This document shows positions 49,601 through 57,458 of a DNA stretch of 64,000 bases, piece by piece. Every line of letters starts with the position of its first letter. Within the stretch, counting starts at the first letter, position 1. Location of the stretch: assembly GCF_022170785.1 (NCBI RefSeq), contig NZ_CP081870.1, positions 4,030,001 through 4,094,000 on the forward strand, in the 5' to 3' direction. The notes under the pieces were generated by a model. That model did not search any database and was not told the origin of the DNA. It saw only the letters and a list, made by a program, of their open reading frames with translations. Origin of the DNA: Rossellomorea marisflavi (GTDB taxonomy: Bacteria > Bacillota > Bacilli > Bacillales > Bacillaceae_B). Position numbers and translations under genes: made by a program.

Positions 49601-50776
49601 CTATTTTGATTTCGCCAGTTTTTGTTCTTCTTTCACTTTATCGGCTTTTTCATTCTTTCTTATATAGTCAGAGATGAGCTTGTAGTAAGCATGGACCATC
49701 ATCCAGATACTCTCTTTTTCATCCTCGAAGAAGTCGATGTTATAGCCATCAAGATTGTTGTTCAACGTCTTGATATATTCCTTCAGGACACTTGAACCGC
49801 CACCGATGAAATAGCATATTTCGGTTTGAGAATTCTTTTGCCACATATTTCTGAGATGGCGATATTGCTTTTTGGCCAGTTCGAGCATGATGCGATCGAC
49901 TATATCGTGGACACTTGTCCTGCTTCCCTTCACCATAATGTGATTGCGGTCGCTTTTCTTCGTGATGATTTCTACGACGTCGCGTCTGCTGTCAAGCTCC
50001 ACGCCGTGACGGGAACGGATTTCTTCCCTGATCAATTCGAGTGACTCAGAGACTCCTAGATTGAATCCTTGGGCTTTGTCATCGTCGACTTTACGGTCTT
50101 TAATGACGGCGATATCAGTCGAGAGACCTCCGATATCCTGAATCAGGATGCGCTTATCGATCAGTTCTTTATTAATGATGTTTCCGTTGTTATCCATTAC
50201 CAAATTGATGAACGCCGCGAAACCTTCCGGGTAGACCTTCACTTCATCAAAGCGGATATTGACCTTCACTCCTTGATATTGAGGTGTGACAAGGAATTCT
50301 ACCTGATGGACAGATCCAAGAAGTTTTGAACGGTATCCAACATCCTTCCCTTCCTTCACTTCACGGAGCGGAAGTCCGGTACCAAGGGTATAATTTGCTT
50401 CAATTACTTTATTATTCTTTTTAAATCCATCGTGTCCAGCTGCATCCAATGCAAGGGAAGCGAAGAGCATGACGAGCGTTTGATCTTCTTCCGATTTGCT
50501 GCTTCCTGGATCGAGTTCTGTAGAGTTCGTGCTTTTCGTTGCAAGATTTCCTACACGATAGATTGCATTGTTATCTTTGAGAGTAGGGGAGTGGACACGG
50601 ATATGTATACCGTCTAGTGGACTTTGAGCGTCCAGCTCTTCAATCCCGATGATGGGACGATCTTCAATATCCCTTGCAATGACATTAGGGATGTTTACTT
50701 CTGCTTCCAATTTTCCGAATACACCTTTAAGAGAGTCGTTACCTACATCAATTGCGGCAATACGAGTCGTTGTCAT
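49601..50776 (-). CDS. parM: ParM/StbA-type actin-like segregation ATPase
   Basis: A 391-residue actin-fold ATPase. Phosphate-1 is IAAIDVGNDSLKGVFG at 6-21, phosphate-2 is LIQDIGGLSTDIAVI near 210, and the adenosine motif is YFIGGGSSVLKEYI near 325. These place it with plasmid partitioning actins rather than MreB or FtsA. The start is ATG 50776 after GAAAGG; the frame continues upstream without support. It forms an operon with parR and is preceded by an iteron array, the typical layout of a type II partition locus. Confidence 0.85.
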   Translation of the reverse strand: MTTTRIAAIDVGNDSLKGVFGKLEAEVNIPNVIARDIEDRPIIGIEELDAQSPLDGIHIRVHSPTLKDNNAIYRVGNLATKSTNSTELDPGSSKSEEDQTLVMLFASLALDAAGHDGFKKNNKVIEANYTLGTGLPLREVKEGKDVGYRSKLLGSVHQVEFLVTPQYQGVKVNIRFDEVKVYPEGFAAFINLVMDNNGNIINKELIDKRILIQDIGGLSTDIAVIKDRKVDDDKAQGFNLGVSESLELIREEIRSRHGVELDSRRDVVEIITKKSDRNHIMVKGSRTSVHDIVDRIMLELAKKQYRHLRNMWQKNSQTEICYFIGGGSSVLKEYIKTLNNNLDGYNIDFFEDEKESIWMMVHAYYKLISDYIRKNEKADKVKEEQKLAKSK

Positions 50777-50900
50777 ACTAGCCATCCTTTCTCGAGTAAG
50801 AATTTGTAAAATTAGAACTCTTACTTTCAGAGTAATGGATAGAAGGAGCGCGGTCAATCCTACTTTCTATCTTTAATTTTGGAAGAAGCATCCTGTACTT

Positions 50901-51037
50901 GTTTACAATTTTGTCTCGTTGTATACGTTTTTTGTACACATGCTTTTAAATCAACTTGTGTACTTCTTTGTATACTTGTATACATTTTTGAATACATTTG
51001 TGTACATTTTTGTAAACATGTAAACTTTTTTGTTTAC
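50901..51037. repeat. Iteron array upstream of parM, candidate parC centromere
   Basis: At least ten copies of a GTNNAC core (GTTTAC, GTATAC, GTGTAC, GTAAAC) often embedded in TTGTxTACATTT. Positions are about 50901, 50921, 50932, 50958, 50970, 50978, 50990, 51000, 51012, 51020 and 51032. From 50958 on the spacings are 12, 8, 12, 10, 12, 8 and 12, so every second core is one 20-22-bp step, two DNA turns, away. This places binding sites on one face of the helix, as in ParR centromeres. Confidence 0.78.
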
Positions 51038-51062
51038 ATGTGATCCGAGGGTGTCTTTTCCA

Positions 51063-51782
51063 TTAAAATGGAAGGGTTATCCGTTCCTCTTTTTTACCAA
51101 AAATCAGTTTCCATTCCCCGTGATCTTCGGTTAAAGAGACTCCCCTCCAACCTGCTTTTAGCAGATCCTGTTGTTCCTTGAATTCCTTCATGGATACTTC
51201 CTTAAAAGGAGGAAGTATTTCAAACTCCTCCTTGAGATCCTTGAAGAAGATGTACCGCCAATGGCCTCCGTATTTTTGTTTAAGGCCGCCAATGGCCAGT
51301 CCCTGATTGAATTTATCTTTTAAACTTGGAATATTATATGGGGCAACGGTACAGCAGACATACTTACATTCATCTGTCCGGCTCTTCAGTTCATCCATGA
51401 TCAGTTGGCCTAGGAGTTTCTGCAATCCATTGCCGCGTACATTCTCAGATACAAAAGAGATCTCCTGATACACTACTTTTGACCACTCCGAACGTGGAAT
51501 CCCCACATCATTGCCCAAGTGACCTTCATCGATGGCAGGAAATAAGACCGCTCTTGCTCCAACGAGCTCACCTTCGACATAAACCCCCAAAATCAACCCG
51601 TTTCCCGCCAAAATATGGTCGAACTCCTCTGCAGAGAGAGGCTGAAGGATGGCCGGTTCCTGCAGTGCAGATCGGACAGATTCTTGTAAAGCGAGCAGTT
51701 CCCCACTCCCCTCCCGTGGGACTACCTTTACTAGAAAGGGGATGTGTGATGTTTTTAACGTCCCTGAATATACAATTCTCAA
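51063..51782 (-). CDS. GNAT-family acetyltransferase
   Basis: A 239-residue protein with one GNAT fold. The acetyl-CoA motif is EISFVSENVRGNGLQKLLGQ near residues 106-125, followed by the N-terminal part of the beta-5 strand (KYVCCTVAPYNIPSLKDKF) and a helical C-terminal extension. The start is TTG 51782 after GGGGG. The substrate is unknown. It points away from the divergent iteron array. Confidence 0.75.
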   Translation of the reverse strand: MRIVYSGTLKTSHIPFLVKVVPREGSGELLALQESVRSALQEPAILQPLSAEEFDHILAGNGLILGVYVEGELVGARAVLFPAIDEGHLGNDVGIPRSEWSKVVYQEISFVSENVRGNGLQKLLGQLIMDELKSRTDECKYVCCTVAPYNIPSLKDKFNQGLAIGGLKQKYGGHWRYIFFKDLKEEFEILPPFKEVSMKEFKEQQDLLKAGWRGVSLTEDHGEWKLIFGKKEERITLPF

Positions 51783-51876
51783 TATAATTCCCCCATTTTT
51801 CGCAATCTCCCATTAGTGTAGTAAAGATTTAGTAAGGTGAATAGTCGCCACAGATAATATCTACATCAAATCGACA

Positions 51877-51922
51877 AAAAAACCGTCGCAAAGGGATCTG
51901 ACCCTTTTACGACGGCCTTCTT
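51877..51922 (-). terminator. Terminator of the hydroxybutyrate operon
   Basis: CCGTCGCAAAGGG pairs with CCCTTTTACGACGG around ATCTGA, with a run of seven T on the minus strand. Confidence 0.88.
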
Positions 51923-51927
51923 TTGAA

Positions 51928-52704
51928 TTATTGAGCTGTATATCCACCATCGATGACAACGGCTTGCCCTGTTACACTTTTGGCTTGATCGCTAGATAGG
52001 AACATAGCGTAATCAGCGATTTCTTTTACATCCAACAAACGTTTTTGTGGAACGAGAGGATAGATGACTTCTTCAAGGACTTTTTCTACTGGTACATTCC
52101 TAGAGCTTGCAATATCCTTCATTTGTCCACGAACGAGGGGTGTGTCCACATATCCCGGACAGATCGAATTGACGGTTACACCATCAGCTGCGGATTCAAG
52201 AGCCGCCACTTTCGTAAGCCCGATGACGCCGTGTTTGGCACTATTATAGGCTGCTTTACCTGCAAATCCGATCAATCCATTGATGGAAGAGATATTGAGG
52301 ATACGTCCGAACTTCTGCTCTTTCATAATGGGAAGAACGTGTTTGATAGCGACAAATGGCGCTGTCAGCATGATTTTGATCATCAACTCGAATTTCTCTG
52401 TCGGGAATTCTTCAATCGGGGATACGTGTTGAAGACCGGCATTGTTGATGAGAACGTCGATGCGACCATATTCTTTATGTGCTGCTTCAATCATGTTCTT
52501 GATGTCTTCTTCACTGGTGACATCTGCCTTCAGACCGATTGCTTCATAACCAAGATCTTTCAATTCCTGCGCTGAAGCTTTGACACCCTCTTCGTTGAGG
52601 TCGGTCAATACGACTTTACTTCCATTTTCGGCGAAGGTTTTACCAATCTCGTATCCAATTCCACTTGCTGATCCTGTAATGACTACTACTTTGTCGTTTA
52701 CCAT
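51928..52704 (-). CDS. 3-hydroxybutyrate dehydrogenase
   Basis: A 258-residue classical SDR that oxidises D-3-hydroxybutyrate to acetoacetate with NAD. The nucleotide motif is TGSASGIG at 10-17, and NNAGLQHVSPIEEFP at 87-101 has the Gln92 and His93 typical of hydroxybutyrate dehydrogenases. The catalytic set is Ser140, Tyr153 and Lys157 (YNSAK). SICPGYVDTPLV and the end VIDGGYTAQ also fit. It follows the GntP permease gene by 78 bases in one operon. Confidence 0.92.
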   Translation of the reverse strand: MVNDKVVVITGSASGIGYEIGKTFAENGSKVVLTDLNEEGVKASAQELKDLGYEAIGLKADVTSEEDIKNMIEAAHKEYGRIDVLINNAGLQHVSPIEEFPTEKFELMIKIMLTAPFVAIKHVLPIMKEQKFGRILNISSINGLIGFAGKAAYNSAKHGVIGLTKVAALESAADGVTVNSICPGYVDTPLVRGQMKDIASSRNVPVEKVLEEVIYPLVPQKRLLDVKEIADYAMFLSSDQAKSVTGQAVVIDGGYTAQ

Positions 52705-52782
52705 GATTCAAACACTCCTTATAGGTTAGATATCTGTTTTCTTTTACCCATTTTTCCTTTTGGCCAATACTTACAGTCTGTT

Positions 52783-54063
52783 CTAAATGATACCGAGAGA
52801 TGCCATGATGATGGCAACGATGACGGCGATTGTAGGAATGATTAACCCTACGATGAATACGTCTTTATAGGTTTCCTTATGCGTGACCCCAGTGACTGCC
52901 AGAAGCGTCAGGAGTGCACCATTATGAGGGAGGATGGATGCTCCCGAAGCAATGGATGCCATGCGGTGGAAGGCATCGGGACCGATGCCAGATGACTGGG
53001 CGAGTCCTGAATAGGTATCACCCAGTGCTTGCATGGCGATCCCCATCCCGCCGGAGGCTGAACCTGTGATCATGGCAAGTACTTGTACAATCAGGGACTC
53101 TGAGATCAAGGGATTATCTGAGAAGCCTAGCAGGACGTCCGTGATCCTGTCGAAATCCGGAACACTTGTCACAACTGCCCCGAATCCGACAGCGGCACTT
53201 GTATTGATGATGGCCATGACAGACCCCTTAGCCCCTTCATTTACTGAAGGTATGAAGGCCTTGTACTGCTTGGCATTCAAGATGAGAATCAACAGGATCC
53301 CTGACAGCAAGGACGGAATCGGATCCCATTTCACTCCATTCAACAGGATGACAACCACTACCAAAGGTAAAAGAGATAGGATCCAATGAGGGAGAGGACC
53401 ATCCTTTTCCTCTTCTGTTGAATCCTTCGGTGCGATAAAGTGTAACCCCGAGGAGGCAAGGCGTTTCTGTCTCCAAGTGAGCCAGAAATATCCTCCCACC
53501 GCCATGACGAGGGTTGCCCCGATGCCCATGAGCGTTCCTGCCATAGGCGTCGTTCCGAACGTTTTCATGGGAATCAGATTCTGGATCTGCGGTGTTCCCG
53601 GCACTGACGTCATGGTGAACGTGAAGGCACCAAGTACGATGGTCGGGGCAATGAGGTTGCGGGTAATATCGGCTTTCTTGAATAATGCCAATGCAATCGG
53701 ATAGATGGCGAATACGACCACGAAGAGGCTGACTCCTCCGTACGTAAGGACTGCGGAAGCGACGAGAACGCCGAGGATGGCCCTCTTTTCACCGATGATC
53801 CTGGTGATTTGGAAAGCCACTGACTTCGCCGCTCCCGTGTCTTCCATCAATTTTCCGAATACGGCTCCAAGAAGGAAGATCGGGAACCACTTCTTCGCGA
53901 AATCGACAAAACCAGACATATACGTGTCGGTGTATGCGTCCATCAAATCAAGGCCGCTTAACAGTGCGACGATGCCTGCAACGATCGGGGCCACCCAGAT
54001 GATGGACCAGCCTAAATACGCGAAAAACATAAGCAGTGCCAGGCCTATGATGATACTTAACAA
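52783..54063 (-). CDS. GntP-family permease, probable hydroxybutyrate transporter
   Basis: A 426-residue membrane protein with about 11-12 helices in the gluconate:proton symporter family. Marks are GAVFGKLMEDTGAAKSVAFQ near 66-85, LTYGGVSLFVVVFAIYPIAL near 106, and GGMGIAMQALGDTY in the C-terminal half. Several GntP proteins near 3-hydroxybutyrate dehydrogenase genes carry that acid. The neighbour suggests the same here. The start is TTG 54063 after AAAGGTG. The gene is divergent from the LysR regulator. Confidence 0.88.
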   Translation of the reverse strand: MLSIIIGLALLMFFAYLGWSIIWVAPIVAGIVALLSGLDLMDAYTDTYMSGFVDFAKKWFPIFLLGAVFGKLMEDTGAAKSVAFQITRIIGEKRAILGVLVASAVLTYGGVSLFVVVFAIYPIALALFKKADITRNLIAPTIVLGAFTFTMTSVPGTPQIQNLIPMKTFGTTPMAGTLMGIGATLVMAVGGYFWLTWRQKRLASSGLHFIAPKDSTEEEKDGPLPHWILSLLPLVVVVILLNGVKWDPIPSLLSGILLILILNAKQYKAFIPSVNEGAKGSVMAIINTSAAVGFGAVVTSVPDFDRITDVLLGFSDNPLISESLIVQVLAMITGSASGGMGIAMQALGDTYSGLAQSSGIGPDAFHRMASIASGASILPHNGALLTLLAVTGVTHKETYKDVFIVGLIIPTIAVIVAIIMASLGII

Positions 54064-54169
54064 TGAATTTCACCTTTCTTTCAAGGACCTTGGTCCTGTT
54101 CATAAAATGGACACAAAATGAATGCATTAGAAATTTTACTCCTCCCCTTTTGATAAGTAAAATGAATTA

Positions 54170-54185
54170 ATACTATAGTTAGTAT
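54170..54185. promoter_or_regulatory. Candidate LysR operator between gntP and lysR
   Basis: ATACTATAGTTAGTAT is a perfect inverted repeat ATACTA-N4-TAGTAT (also ATAC-N8-GTAT). It lies 35 bases before the LysR start and 107 before the permease start, the usual place for a LysR-type binding site. Confidence 0.55.
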
Positions 54186-54219
54186 GCAAAATATCTATAT
54201 AAAATGGAGGCGAGTTTCC

Positions 54220-55107
54220 ATGGATATCCGACAACTCACCTACTTCAACGAAGTAGCCAAACATAAAAGCTTCACCAAAGCATCCCGGGTTCTCCATCTG
54301 TCCCAACCTACTCTAAGCAAAATGGTAAAGGGGCTTGAGGATGAGCTGGAGATGGAGCTTATCGACCGGTCATCCCGGCAAATTCAGCTGACAGAAGCCG
54401 GCCAGATCGTTTATGAACAGTCCAGCGTCATCCTTGAATCTCTCGACCATCTGTCCACTCACCTGTACGATCTGATGCACTTGAGGAAAGGGAAAATCAA
54501 AATCGGGATCCCTCCATTGATCGGGTTCCTGTACTTCCCCAAGCTGATCAAATCATTCAAGGATCAATATCCCGATATCGAGATTCAGCTGATCGAGCAT
54601 GGGGCCAATCAGGTGACGCAGGAGGTAAAGGACGGGCTTCTGGATCTGGGTGTCATCGTTCTGCCCCTTGATGAGGATTCGCTCGATATCATTTCCATCA
54701 TCGAGGAGCGATTGCATCTGTTCGTCCATTCGGACCACCGGTTGGCTGCCCGTGAATCCATTACGATGAAAGAGCTCGAGGGAGAAGAGTTCATCTTATT
54801 CAGCGAAGGATTCACTCTTCATGATCGCGTAATCGAATACTGCGAAGAAGCTGGATTTAGCCCGAAGATTGCCTACGAGAGCTCACAGTGGGATTTTATC
54901 AACGAAATGATCGGAGAGAATCTCGGAGTGTCCATCCTTCCCCAGTCCCTCACGAAAAAACTGAAGACCTCTTCCGTCACTTCTGTCCCGATCAAATCTC
55001 CCAGGCTGCCATACAAATTGGGTGTTGTAACGAAAAAAGGAAGATATGTATCCTTTGCGTCCAAGAAATTCATTGCGCACATGAATGACCACTTCTCACA
55101 TTCATAA
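54220..55107 (+). CDS. LysR-family transcriptional regulator
   Basis: A 295-residue regulator. The winged helix is MDIRQLTYFNEVAKHKSFTK, then ASRVLHLSQPTLSKMVKGLE (1-60). A linker helix and a type-2 periplasmic-binding-like effector domain follow (about 90-290, KIGIPPLIGFLYFPKLIKSF). The start is ATG 54220 after GGAGGCGAG; the frame upstream is without support. Divergent from the permease-dehydrogenase operon, it probably controls that operon in response to a C4 acid. Confidence 0.88.
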   Translation: MDIRQLTYFNEVAKHKSFTKASRVLHLSQPTLSKMVKGLEDELEMELIDRSSRQIQLTEAGQIVYEQSSVILESLDHLSTHLYDLMHLRKGKIKIGIPPLIGFLYFPKLIKSFKDQYPDIEIQLIEHGANQVTQEVKDGLLDLGVIVLPLDEDSLDIISIIEERLHLFVHSDHRLAARESITMKELEGEEFILFSEGFTLHDRVIEYCEEAGFSPKIAYESSQWDFINEMIGENLGVSILPQSLTKKLKTSSVTSVPIKSPRLPYKLGVVTKKGRYVSFASKKFIAHMNDHFSHS

Positions 55108-55198
55108 ACTGCATGATTTATATAAAATATATGTATTTTACTCATGGTTCCTCCCGCGTTATCGTAGTAAATGTAGATCACTACAGGAGGGATACAAC

Positions 55199-55588
55199 AT
55201 GAGTAAGTACGAAGCAGGACTGGAAAAACTGATGGAATACACCCTTTCAGGCAATAAAGACGTTCCGAGCCACCTTAAGATCTCAGAGGACTTGGAGAGC
55301 ATCGCACCTGATGTGGGGAAATACATTATTGAATTCGCATATGGAGACATCTACTCACGCTCCGGTTTGACGAACCAACAGCGCGCATTGATTACGATTT
55401 CTTCCCTTGTGACCCAAGGTACGGAGCCTCAATTGGAGCTTCATATCAATACGGGCCTGACAGCCGGACTGACGGAGAAGGAGATTGTAGAAGCAATCAT
55501 CCATTTGATTCCGTACACAGGCTTCCCCCGCGTCCTGAATGCCCTGGAAGTGGCCAAGAAGGTCTTTACCATGCGAAAAGAAGAATAA
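55199..55588 (+). CDS. Carboxymuconolactone decarboxylase-family protein
   Basis: A 129-residue CMD-fold protein. The core is FAYGDIYSRSGLTNQQRALI, then ITISSLVTQGTEPQLELHIN and GLTEKEIVEAIIHLIPYTGF. It lacks the paired CxxC of AhpD peroxidase partners. Bacillus homologues are often near aldehyde or stress genes; activity cannot be assigned. The start is ATG 55199 after AGGAGGG; the open frame continues upstream without a ribosome site. Confidence 0.85.
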   Translation: MSKYEAGLEKLMEYTLSGNKDVPSHLKISEDLESIAPDVGKYIIEFAYGDIYSRSGLTNQQRALITISSLVTQGTEPQLELHINTGLTAGLTEKEIVEAIIHLIPYTGFPRVLNALEVAKKVFTMRKEE

Positions 55589-55596
55589 TTCCACAC

Positions 55597-55626
55597 AGCG
55601 CCCAATGAAGGGGCGCTTTTTTTCAT
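55597..55626 (+). terminator. Terminator after the CMD gene
   Basis: AGCGCCC and GGGCGCT around AATGAAG, followed by seven T. Confidence 0.85.
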
Positions 55627-55672
55627 TCTTTGGAGCAATCATTATTGTATAATGATGGAAGAGGTGAGGATC

Positions 55673-56497
55673 ATGAAACGAAACTATGTGCTTCATGCGT
55701 GGGGGAAGGATTTTCATTGGGAAGGGACGGGGCAGATGTCCATTAAAACTTTCCGAGGAGGACGGGCACTCTATGAAGCGAACGGCGGTTACTACAGCGT
55801 GGAAGGAAACCGATATCTTCTCGTGAATGAGGGCGAATATTCCCTCCATATCGAGGAAAAGGAGCCTGTTGAATCCTTCTGCCTCTTCTTCCGATCAGGC
55901 TTTTCTTCAGAAGTGTCCCGGAGCCTGGAAGCCTCCCAGGACCAACTGCTCACAGATCCTTTCAAACCCGTTGGAGAGGATGGTTTCTTTGAGAAAACCT
56001 ATTATATCGGCCCTCATCTTGAAGAGAGGCTTCGACTGACAAAGCAAGCCAACCTTAACAGAGAACTTGAAGAGTCTTTTTATCCCGTCATGGAAGCCAT
56101 CCTGGCCGATCAAACCACTATTCCTCAAGAGCTGGAACGATTATCTTCTTTAAAGCGGTCGACCCGTGAAGAACTATTCAAACGGCTCATCCTGGCCAAC
56201 GAATACATACGTGCCTACTGTCAAACAGCCCTTACCCTAGAGGACATTGCAAGGGTTGCCTGCCTCTCTGCCAATCACTTGCTCAGAACCTACAGGCAAT
56301 TGTTCGGAGTCACGCCAAAGCAGCACCTGTTATTGTACCGAATGGAAAGTGCCAAACGCCTTCTGAAAGAATCCTCTACACCCTACACGGAGATGGCATA
56401 TGACCTCGGGTTTACAAGTTCGGCATCCTTCAGCCGTTCTTTTAGGCAACATACCGGATTATCACCCAGGCAATATTTTAAAAAAGGTGATTTTTGA
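55673..56497 (+). CDS. AraC-family transcriptional regulator
   Basis: A 274-residue protein. The N-terminal 110 residues read as a cupin-like effector domain (YYSVEGNRYLLVNEGEYSLH). The C-terminal 100 residues are two helix-turn-helix units: LTLEDIARVACLSANHLLRT and then SSTPYTEMAYDLGFTSSASFSRSFRQHTG, ending in the typical LSPRQYFKK. The start is ATG 55673 after AGAGGTGA. It lies 60 bases upstream of a VOC-family gene, a possible target. Confidence 0.85.
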   Translation: MKRNYVLHAWGKDFHWEGTGQMSIKTFRGGRALYEANGGYYSVEGNRYLLVNEGEYSLHIEEKEPVESFCLFFRSGFSSEVSRSLEASQDQLLTDPFKPVGEDGFFEKTYYIGPHLEERLRLTKQANLNRELEESFYPVMEAILADQTTIPQELERLSSLKRSTREELFKRLILANEYIRAYCQTALTLEDIARVACLSANHLLRTYRQLFGVTPKQHLLLYRMESAKRLLKESSTPYTEMAYDLGFTSSASFSRSFRQHTGLSPRQYFKKGDF

Positions 56498-56556
56498 TAA
56501 GAACCGGGTGCAAAAATCAATTACGATGTGAGAAACACATGAAAGGTGGACATAGC

Positions 56557-56925
56557 ATGATCAATTCAGTCGGACAAGTCGGGATTCCCGTCAAAAATAT
56601 CGAGAGGGCGACAGCCTTTTACCAGGGAACCCTGGGGCTCCCGCTTCTCTTCCACACGGATACTATGGCCTTCCTGCAATCAGGCGACGTTAGGATCCTC
56701 CTCACCTTGCCGGAAAAGCAGGAATACGACCATCCCAGTTCCGTTGTTTATTTCAATGTGGAGAGTACGCGTATTGCTTATTCGGAGTTAAGGAATAAGG
56801 GCGTGGAAGTCTGCGGGGAACCACATGTGGTGTCCAAGATGGATGGTGTTGAAACGTGGATGTGTTTTTTCAGGGATTCTGAAGGGAATACACATGCTTT
56901 CATGAGTGAAGAAAGAGCTGAATAG
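56557..56925 (+). CDS. VOC-family (glyoxalase/dioxygenase-like) protein
   Basis: A 122-residue vicinal-oxygen-chelate protein. The opening is VGQVGIPVKNIERATAFYQG, then TLGLPLLFHTDTMAFLQSGD; the end is VETWMCFFRDSEGNTHAFMS, with the typical closing Glu-Gly-Asn. Metal ligands cannot be assigned with confidence. The start is ATG 56557, seven bases after AAAGGTGG. It is probably co-transcribed with the AraC gene. Confidence 0.82.
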   Translation: MINSVGQVGIPVKNIERATAFYQGTLGLPLLFHTDTMAFLQSGDVRILLTLPEKQEYDHPSSVVYFNVESTRIAYSELRNKGVEVCGEPHVVSKMDGVETWMCFFRDSEGNTHAFMSEERAE

Positions 56926-56937
56926 CACGAAAAAGTG

Positions 56938-56975
56938 AAAAAGCCGGGAATCGTGGATGATTCCCGGCTTTTTCA
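56938..56975. terminator. Bidirectional terminator between the VOC gene and essA
   Basis: AAAAAGCCGGGAATC and GATTCCCGGCTTTTT are perfect 15-bp arms around GTGGAT, serving two convergent operons. Confidence 0.92.
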
Positions 56976-56981
56976 TATCGA

Positions 56982-57458
56982 TTACGCTTTTTTTACGTTC
57001 TGACCTGTACGTGCCCAGGCGATCATCACCACAATAAGGAGCACGATACAAATCCCTGCAAAAATGATGATGAGTAGAGACAGAGAGGATGAATTCTCAC
57101 CCTGCTCTTCCAACGAGCCCAATTTGGCCGTTTCAGTTTCACTGAAGAGCTTGAGATTATCGGCTTTTGCTTTGATGGTATTCGTATCTTTTTCCGTCCC
57201 CTGAAAGAGTGCTTCCAATCGTTCTTCGGATGTTTCACTCCCGGTGCCATCAAAGGTCAATCCCTTTTGCACCTCAGGAATGTTGCTCCGTTCGTTGTTA
57301 TACAGATTCCTTTCATGGATCAGGTCTGTATTTTTCCGGAACTTATTGTTTTGATAATCATTCGGGACGAGGTCTTCGATATCCGTATTGGCCTGTACCG
57401 GAGCCCCCATAACGAGGAGGCTCACGAGAATGGCCACCAGAAGGATTTTAGCCTTCAT
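56982..57458 (-). CDS. essA: Type VII secretion protein EssA
   Basis: A 158-residue membrane protein. A signal-type helix (about 4-22, ILLVAILVSLLVMGAPVQA) is followed by an outside domain with the EssA pattern DLVPNDYQNNKFRKNTDLIH and a C-terminal helix (about 127-147). EssA is a membrane component of the Firmicutes T7SSb. The start ATG 57458 overlaps the end of esaA by 11 bases with AAGGGTGAT in front. The open frame far upstream lies inside esaA and is not real. Confidence 0.88.
   Translation of the reverse strand: MKAKILLVAILVSLLVMGAPVQANTDIEDLVPNDYQNNKFRKNTDLIHERNLYNNERSNIPEVQKGLTFDGTGSETSEERLEALFQGTEKDTNTIKAKADNLKLFSETETAKLGSLEEQGENSSSLSLLIIIFAGICIVLLIVVMIAWARTGQNVKKA

Noticed and set aside
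50881-51062. CRISPR array reading of the GTNNAC repeats
   Set aside because: Units are six-base cores at 8-12-base spacing without spacers of 30 bases or cas genes; they fit a centromere array.
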